Source: Caulobacter sp.
GTDB lineage: Bacteria > Pseudomonadota > Alphaproteobacteria > Caulobacterales > Caulobacteraceae
NCBI GenBank assembly: GCA_017745235.1
Contig: JAGHZU010000003.1
Span: forward strand, 1-64,000
DNA: 64,000 nucleotides
Direction: 5' to 3'
The notes beneath the pieces are model-generated. The model searched no databases, had not been told where the DNA came from, and saw only the letters and a program-made list of their open reading frames with translations. The position numbers and the translations under genes were made by a program. This document shows, in pieces, positions 58,213 to 64,000 of this stretch (positions are counted from its first letter, which is position 1; each line of letters starts with the position of its first letter).

Positions 58213-58306
58213 GTAGTTACGCCCCGTCGGAGGACCGCTAGAACCCGGCGACAACGCCCGCAGACTCCCGGCGCCTCGACCGGCGGGCCGATCTCAAGGA
58301 AGCCGC

Positions 58307-58861
58307 TTGTCGTCACCAGCTCGCCTCGCCCCCCCTCCCGGCCTCGCTGTCATCGCCATGGGCGTGAGTGGCAGCGGAAAGTCGACGCTGGGCGCGCTGC
58401 TGGCCGGCAAGCTCGACTGCCCATTCCTGGAAGGCGACGACTTCCACGAGGCGCGCGCCGTCGCCAAGATGAGCGCAGGCTGTCCCTTGGACGACGATGA
58501 TCGCTGGCCGTGGCTGGACCGGCTGGGCGCCGCCGTCGGTGACGCCCTTGCTTCCCGCGGCTTGGTCGTGGCCGCCTGCTCGGCGCTGCGCCGCAGCTAT
58601 CGCGAGCGGTTGCGCCGCGCGATCGGCGCTCCGGCACGCTTCGTGCTGCTGGACGTCAGTCCCGACGAGTTGGTGCGGCGCCTATCCCAGCGCGCAGGGC
58701 ACTACATGCCCGTCTCCCTGCTGGACAGCCAACTGGCCACCCTCGAGCGCCCCGACGCCGACGAGGGGGTATTCACGCTCGACGCCGTCGCCGGCCCCGA
58801 GCAGCTGTGCGAGATCGCCCACGCCTGGTTGACGGATAAGGCGCTGGCCTCAGGGCATTAG
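58307..58861 (+). CDS. gntK: gluconokinase
   Basis: VIAMGVSGSGKSTLGALLA P-loop, GDDFHEARAVAKMSAGCPLDDDDRWPWLDRLG; TTG start in the ORF track. Confidence 0.92.
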   Translation: MSSPARLAPPPGLAVIAMGVSGSGKSTLGALLAGKLDCPFLEGDDFHEARAVAKMSAGCPLDDDDRWPWLDRLGAAVGDALASRGLVVAACSALRRSYRERLRRAIGAPARFVLLDVSPDELVRRLSQRAGHYMPVSLLDSQLATLERPDADEGVFTLDAVAGPEQLCEIAHAWLTDKALASGH

Positions 58862-59527
58862 GCGCTTACGACCGCGAGACAGGTGCCAGCGCATGGCCAG
58901 CGCCGCGCCGTCGGCGTCCTGTGCCCGGATCGCTTCGACGATCAATTCGTGCTCGTGCATCATTTCCGCGATCACTTCCGGGGGGCGCGACCGGGAAATG
59001 TCGACGCCCGCCCTCATGATCCTGTCGACGTCGGGCTGCAAGGCCTCGAACGCCAGCAGGAAGGCGGGATTGGCGGTGGCCTGCACGATGCTGCGATGCA
59101 GTTCCATGTCTTCGGCGTGGGCGGGCGCGTTCGAGAGCAGCGCTGAGCGCAGCTTTGACAGCGCCGCCTCGATGCCATCCATTTCCTCGTCCGAACGGCG
59201 AACCGCCGCCAGCCGCGCCGCCTCGGCTTCGAGCACGAAGCGCACCTCGTAGCTGCCCAGGGTCGAGGGCAGTTCGGACAGTGACATGTAGGCGCCCAAT
59301 TTGTCGGACGGGCGGTTCTTCACGAATGAGCCGGCTCCGCGCCTGGCCTCGGTGATCCCGTCGGCGGCGAGCCGCACCAGAGCCTCCCGCACGACCGTGC
59401 GCGACATGCCGAACAATTCCGCCAAACGGGACTCGGAGGGCAAACGGTCGCCGACCATCAATCCGTCGGCGTTGATCATTTCCACAATGCCCGCGTACGC
59501 CTTGTCAGCCAGGCGTCCTTCGTTCAT
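58850..59527 (-). CDS. GntR-family regulator, FadR/FCD subfamily
   Basis: LMVGDRLPSESRLAELFGMSRTVVREALVRLAADGITEARRGAGSFV plus FCD domain; overlaps gntK 3' end by 12 nt. Confidence 0.92.
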   Translation of the reverse strand: MNEGRLADKAYAGIVEMINADGLMVGDRLPSESRLAELFGMSRTVVREALVRLAADGITEARRGAGSFVKNRPSDKLGAYMSLSELPSTLGSYEVRFVLEAEAARLAAVRRSDEEMDGIEAALSKLRSALLSNAPAHAEDMELHRSIVQATANPAFLLAFEALQPDVDRIMRAGVDISRSRPPEVIAEMMHEHELIVEAIRAQDADGAALAMRWHLSRGRKRLMP

Positions 59528-59821
59528 TCGCCTCTCTCCCGTCCCAGACCCCACTCCACGCTATTTCGGTCGCTGAAGGAAGCAGCCGTGGGCGGTGGAT
59601 CGCGGCGCCCTTATCTCCAGAACCTGTATGACAGATTTGGCGATAAAGCAGCGCTCCGGAAAAATGTTTACGTTCACATGTTCAAAACGGCTTGAATTTG
59701 TCCAACAGATATCGCTACCATCCTCAAGCGTAACCCAGGTCGCCGAGCGTAATTTGGCGATGAAGAGAAGGGCGCTGCACGCCGAACGCCGTGCGCAGGG
59801 ATGAAACGAAGGGGATCTGCA

Positions 59822-60082
59822 ATGACCGCGACAGCAGTCCGCGTCGACAATCGGGATCTGGCGGCAGCGTTTGGCGAACTCACACCGACCCAGCTGAAGG
59901 TTCTGGAAGGGGTCAACTCCGGGCTGCTCAACAAGCAGATCGCCTTCGACCTCGGTATCGCCGAAGCCACGGTCAAGGCCCACATGACCGCCTTGATGCG
60001 CAAGCTGAACGTCCACAACCGGACCCAGGCGGCGATCGCGGCGCAGGCCCTGGGCCTTGGCCCCCGACATATGTCCGCCTAG
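59822..60082 (+). CDS. stand-alone LuxR-type HTH protein (no receiver or ligand domain)
   Basis: [56 protein letters not shown]; ~86 aa; GAAGGGGAT SD. Confidence 0.88.
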   Translation: MTATAVRVDNRDLAAAFGELTPTQLKVLEGVNSGLLNKQIAFDLGIAEATVKAHMTALMRKLNVHNRTQAAIAAQALGLGPRHMSA

Positions 60083-60242
60083 CCGCCTTCGAGCGGCGCG
60101 AAGCCTGCTCCGCATCGCCACCGACACCAACTTCGCTCACCCGTTTTAAACAGGGCCTCGCTCTGCGGCGCCTCCGCGCAACCTCCGCAGGCTATCCGCC
60201 ATCGGTCAGCGGGTCTTTCCCGCAGTTTGATCGAAGGTTGCG

Positions 60243-61043
60243 ATGCGTCGGCGTCAAATGGGGTTCGTGGGGGTCCTGGCGACCCTGATCGCGCGCGCGG
60301 AGCCGGCCCTTGCGGCTCCGGCCGCCAATGATGCGCCGCTGCAGGTGGCGGTCGGGGCCGGGATGCTTTACCGCCCCGACTACTCCGGCTCGGACGACTA
60401 CGAGGTCCGGCCGCTTCCCTTCGTCATGCTTCGCTATGAGCGGGCCGGCTATGTGATCGAGATGGGCGGCGGGGGCGCCGTGGTCGACATCGCGCGCAGC
60501 CCCCGCCTCGTGTTCGGACCGCTGCTACATTATCGGCTGGGACGCCACGATGTCTCCGATCCCGTAGTGCGGAAGCTGCCGGACCTCGACGACGCGGTCG
60601 AGGCGGGCGCCCGCCTCGCCTACAGTAGCGACCTTGCCGGCGGCCGGCTCACCGCCGGCCTCGATTACCTGCACGACGTCTCCGGGGTCCACAATGGCCA
60701 GACCCTGCAGGCCAGCCTGTCCTTCGAGCGGTCGCTGTCGCCGCGGGTGGCGCTCGGAGCGCGGGTCACGGTGACCTACGCCGACCGGAGCTTCATGCGC
60801 AGCTACTACGGGGTCGACGTCGGCGCGGGGGCGAGCGGCCTGCCCAGCTACATCCCGGACCAAGGCCTGCAAGCGGGAGAAGCGGGCTTGAGCCTGCGGT
60901 GGAGCCCGGCCGCTCGATGGAGCGTGATCGGATCGGCGGCCTACGAGCGTCTCGCGGACGAGGCCGCGCGAAGCCCGATTGTCCGGCTGCGGGGATCCAG
61001 GGACCAGACCAGCCTTGCGCTGGGCGTGGTCCGGCGGTTTTGA
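60243..61043 (+). CDS. MipA/OmpV family outer-membrane protein
   Basis: VAVGAGMLYRPDYSGSDDYEVRPLPFVMLRYERAGYVIEMGGGGAVVDI, terminal LALGVVRRF. Confidence 0.88.
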   Translation: MRRRQMGFVGVLATLIARAEPALAAPAANDAPLQVAVGAGMLYRPDYSGSDDYEVRPLPFVMLRYERAGYVIEMGGGGAVVDIARSPRLVFGPLLHYRLGRHDVSDPVVRKLPDLDDAVEAGARLAYSSDLAGGRLTAGLDYLHDVSGVHNGQTLQASLSFERSLSPRVALGARVTVTYADRSFMRSYYGVDVGAGASGLPSYIPDQGLQAGEAGLSLRWSPAARWSVIGSAAYERLADEAARSPIVRLRGSRDQTSLALGVVRRF

Positions 61044-61063
61044 GTCCGGCGCCGATGGCACGT

Positions 61064-61993
61064 TCATTGGGCGACCACGTCTACGGTGGGTCGGCTGGCC
61101 GGCGCACCGAGGAGCAGGGGCGGCCTGACAGCGCAGGTCATGAGGTACAGCCGCTTTCGCGTGGCGAAGGCCTCGAACTTCGCGCTGCCCTCGACCGCCG
61201 CATAGCTGCGCAGATCGGTCTCGAACGCCAACCTGAGGAACCACGGAACCCGACGGCGGATCAGCGCCAGGCGCCGCGGGGTGTCCGCCCGGCAGGCGGC
61301 CACCACATGTTCGGTGATGTCGCGCCAGTCGCCCTGAAGGCCGGCGGCCCGCATCGCGGCGGCGACGCGCTCGACCTCCTCCGCCCGGCGCGTATCGCAA
61401 TAGAGGAGGACACCGCCCGGGCGCAGAACCCGGCGGACTTCCTGGAAGAAGCCAGCGAAGTCTCCGTAGTCATTGGAGGCCTCCACATTGACCACGACGT
61501 CGAATGCCCCGTCGGGGAAAGGCAGGGCGAGCGCCGACCCGCGCACGAACATCAGACCCGGGACATCGCCGTGCAGGCGGCGGCAGGCTGCGATCGCCTG
61601 CTCCGAGGCGTCCAGCCCGATCGCCTTCAGCGGAGAAGGCCAGAGGCGGGTCAGATGCGCCAGTCCCCCGCCCCGACCGCAGCTCACCTCGAGGAGATCG
61701 GTGGTCCGCCCCGGTCCGCCCCGTGCGCGCAGCAGGGCGAGGAGCTCGGCGTACATCTGCAACTGGTGGCGCTCGGGCGCGTCGCCAGCTGCCGGGGCGA
61801 AGCCATAGTTGTTGGTGGCGACCTCGCCCCAGTCGAGCCCGTAGAAGAGATTCCAGAGTCGATCCCGGGCGGCTCCGCCCCGTCGGCGACGCAGGCGCAC
61901 TGCGTGGCGCAGCAGCTGCGGCGCGGCCAGGAGGGCCAACACGACGGCGGCAAGGACGGCGAAGGCGGGGGTGGGCAAGGACAGGTTGGCCAT
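61064..61993 (-). CDS. membrane-anchored class I SAM-dependent methyltransferase
   Basis: N-terminal TM; LLEVSCGRGGGLAHLTRLWPSPLKAIGLDASEQAI, VVVNVEASNDYGDFAGFFQEVRRVLRPGGVLLYCDT. Confidence 0.9.
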   Translation of the reverse strand: MANLSLPTPAFAVLAAVVLALLAAPQLLRHAVRLRRRRGGAARDRLWNLFYGLDWGEVATNNYGFAPAAGDAPERHQLQMYAELLALLRARGGPGRTTDLLEVSCGRGGGLAHLTRLWPSPLKAIGLDASEQAIAACRRLHGDVPGLMFVRGSALALPFPDGAFDVVVNVEASNDYGDFAGFFQEVRRVLRPGGVLLYCDTRRAEEVERVAAAMRAAGLQGDWRDITEHVVAACRADTPRRLALIRRRVPWFLRLAFETDLRSYAAVEGSAKFEAFATRKRLYLMTCAVRPPLLLGAPASRPTVDVVAQ

Positions 61994-62103
61994 GGTGTGG
62001 GACGGGCTCCGTTCAGCAGGACGCCGACCCGCCTACGCGCCCAAGGTTGTGCTAGGGTGCGCCCGCGCCGATCCCTCCCCGCCCCTGACGTTCGTCCGCC
62101 CGC

Positions 62104-62778
62104 ATGACACGCATCCTGCTGATCGAGGACGAGCCCGAGATGGCGGCGCTTGTGGCCGCGAACCTCGCCAAGGCGGGCTTCCTGGTCGACCGTGCGGGCT
62201 CGCTCGAAGAGGCGCGCCACATCCTGGCCGTCGCCGAGTACGGCCTGGTGCTGCTCGATCGAGGACTTCCGGACGGCGACGGGGTGAAGCTTCTCCCCAT
62301 CATCCGGGCCCTTCAGCCCGGGACGCCGGCGATCGTCCTCACAGCGCGGGATGAACTCGACGAGAAGGTGGGAGGCCTCGACGCGGGCGCGGACGACTAC
62401 CTCACCAAACCCTTCTTCACCGACGAGCTCATGGCTCGCATCCGCGCGGCCCTGCGGCGACCCGGCGCGGAGCCCACGCCGCGGATCGTCTGCGGACGCC
62501 TCTCCTTCGCGCCCGATCGCGAGGAGCTGTTTGTCGGGGAAACGCCGCTGTTCCTGAAACGACGCGAGCTGCTGGTGCTGAAGGCGCTCATCCGGCGGGC
62601 GGGCCGCGTCGTCCAGCGGCACAGCTTGTTTGAGGCCGTCTACGGCCTCGACGACGAGATCCAGCCGAAGTCGCTGGACGGGCACGTCTCGCGCCTGCGC
62701 AAGCATCTTGCAGCTTTAGAGGCCGGCGTCGTGATCCACCCCGTCCGCAACGTGGGCTATCTCCTGAGGGCCGAATGA
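62104..62778 (+). CDS. OmpR-family response regulator
   Basis: RILLIEDEPEMAALVAANL, LVLLDRGLPDGDG, DYLTKPF; C-terminal winged helix QPKSLDGHVSRLRKHL. Confidence 0.95.
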   Translation: MTRILLIEDEPEMAALVAANLAKAGFLVDRAGSLEEARHILAVAEYGLVLLDRGLPDGDGVKLLPIIRALQPGTPAIVLTARDELDEKVGGLDAGADDYLTKPFFTDELMARIRAALRRPGAEPTPRIVCGRLSFAPDREELFVGETPLFLKRRELLVLKALIRRAGRVVQRHSLFEAVYGLDDEIQPKSLDGHVSRLRKHLAALEAGVVIHPVRNVGYLLRAE

Positions 62779-64000
62779 GACGGTTTTCGACCTCGCTTGG
62801 GGGGCGGCTCATCGCGTGGTTCATCGCCATGCAATCGTTGCTGGCGATCGCGGTGATCGCGCTGAAGTTCGTCCTGTCGCCCCAGCCCGGCGACCAGTAC
62901 GCCTTGGCGCACCTGAACGCTGCGAACCTGGTCGTCCGCTCGCTGGAGGACGGTCCGGGAGGGTCGCCGCGGATCGGCGACACGGCCGCGCTGCGCGCAT
63001 TCCGGCAAGACCGCCCGCAGGTGCGCCTGGCCGCGATCCGCGCCGGCCAACCGCTTGCCGGCTCGTCCAGCGACCTGGTGGGCGCCCTCGAGATGCAGGG
63101 CCTGCCCCGGTTCGCCAACGCCACCTTCGCCTTCACCCGAGGTCCGCTCGCAGGATCGATGGTCGTCGCCACCGCCGAGCAGACCCGTTGGGGCGAGGTC
63201 ACTGTCGTCAGCACGGGCAACCGTTTTCGGCTCGCGGATCTGCCGGCGCTTGCGGCGCAAACGGGCGGCAATGTCCTGCGCGTCATGGCCATCGTTCTGC
63301 TGGGCTCGATCCTGATCGTGCCGCTGGTGATCCGCAGGGCGCTGCGCCCCCTTGAGCGGGCCTCTGCTCAAGCGGCGCAGATCGACCTGCGCACCCGCCA
63401 GATGCGGCTGCCAGAGGGCGCCGGGGTGCCAAGCGAACTGGTGTCGCTCGTCCGTTCCATCAACATGGCTCTCGCGCGTCTCGACGAAGGCTTCAGCCGC
63501 CAGCAGCGCTTCGCGGCCCAGGCGGCCCACGAGATGCGGACTCCTCTGGCGATCCTCGCCGCCCGCATCGACAGCCAAGCCGAGGGCGAGGTCACCGCTG
63601 CGCTCCGCCGCGACGTGGAGCGGATACGGAGTCTGGTAGACCAGCTTCTCTTCGTGGCTCGGCTCGAACGCAGGGACGTACCGCTCGAGGAGCCCCTTGA
63701 CCTCGTGGCGTTGGCCAGAGACGTCGTGGCGGACTGCACGCCCCTGGCGCTCGCCGAAGGACGGGACCTAGCCCTCGTCCCGATGGTGACGCGGCTACCG
63801 ACGCACGGGGGTGTCGCCGTGCTGGAGAGCGCGCTCACCAACCTCGTGCGCAACGCGACCCGCGCCGAGCCGCCAGGCGGAACCGTCGAGGTGCGGGTGA
63901 CGACCGCTGGCGAAATCCATGTGATCGATCATGGCGGCGGGGTCGCAGACGAGGACGGGCAGAGGATCTTCGAGCCCTTCTGGCGACGAGAGCACAGGAC
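62775..64000 (+). CDS. sensor histidine kinase, truncated by window end
   Basis: MRRFSTSLGGRLIAWFIAMQSLLAIAVI...FAAQAAHEMRTPLAILAARI H-box, LTNLVRNATRAEPPGG N-box; ATG overlaps the regulator stop; not in the ORF track because no stop is in the window. Confidence 0.92.
   Translation, partial: MRRFSTSLGGRLIAWFIAMQSLLAIAVIALKFVLSPQPGDQYALAHLNAANLVVRSLEDGPGGSPRIGDTAALRAFRQDRPQVRLAAIRAGQPLAGSSSDLVGALEMQGLPRFANATFAFTRGPLAGSMVVATAEQTRWGEVTVVSTGNRFRLADLPALAAQTGGNVLRVMAIVLLGSILIVPLVIRRALRPLERASAQAAQIDLRTRQMRLPEGAGVPSELVSLVRSINMALARLDEGFSRQQRFAAQAAHEMRTPLAILAARIDSQAEGEVTAALRRDVERIRSLVDQLLFVARLERRDVPLEEPLDLVALARDVVADCTPLALAEGRDLALVPMVTRLPTHGGVAVLESALTNLVRNATRAEPPGGTVEVRVTTAGEIHVIDHGGGVADEDGQRIFEPFWRREHR

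Noticed and set aside
59595-59804. 69-aa plus-strand ORF upstream of the LuxR-HTH gene
   Set aside because: No convincing SD or domain; runs through the AT-rich region containing the direct repeat and is better read as regulatory DNA
1-64000. Search for transposases, integrases, phage genes, toxin-antitoxin pairs or known anti-phage systems
   Set aside because: None of the translated ORFs carries recognisable signatures of these classes

Overview
This is a 64 kb high-GC chromosomal window. Gene style (two large TonB-dependent receptors, MipA/OmpV proteins, CheB/CheR/hybrid-kinase module, very dense packing) suggests an alphaproteobacterium of the Caulobacter type; that assignment is inference from the sequence only. 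I support about 41 protein-coding genes. I saw no rRNA, tRNA, CRISPR array, transposase or prophage. Main blocks: (1) 115-7586, an eight-gene translationally coupled operon: HAD phosphatase, class III aminotransferase, arginase-fold enzyme, small SMR/EamA-like membrane protein, alpha/beta hydrolase, GNAT-SMR fusion, MipA/OmpV barrel, fatty acid desaturase. I recognise no named pathway, and it is the best candidate for an undescribed system. (2) 8505-13568, an AraC-regulated NodT/EmrA/EmrB-type tripartite efflux system. (3) 14979-22190, a TonB receptor, YfcC-type carrier, CocE/NonD hydrolase and LysR uptake/catabolism locus. (4) 24178-30136, a CHASE3-GAF-HK-REC3 kinase, CheR, CheB and REC-HK signalling operon. 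(5) 30161-37021, a 2286-aa autotransporter. (6) 37329-47324, a set of NAD(P)-binding enzymes, each divergent from its own regulator (including a recognisable bdcA/bdcR pair), plus a Crp-type regulator, a GH65 enzyme and small stress-type proteins. (7) 47429-59527, an MFS carrier, TonB receptor, two tandem ~1000-aa beta-helix/propeller enzymes, gluconokinase and FCD-GntR locus that shares an exact 14-nt palindromic element between two promoters. (8) 59822-64000, an orphan LuxR-type HTH protein, MipA/OmpV protein, membrane methyltransferase and a two-component system cut by the window end. Several intrinsic terminators and three small ORFs absent from the supplied ORF track were read directly from the sequence.
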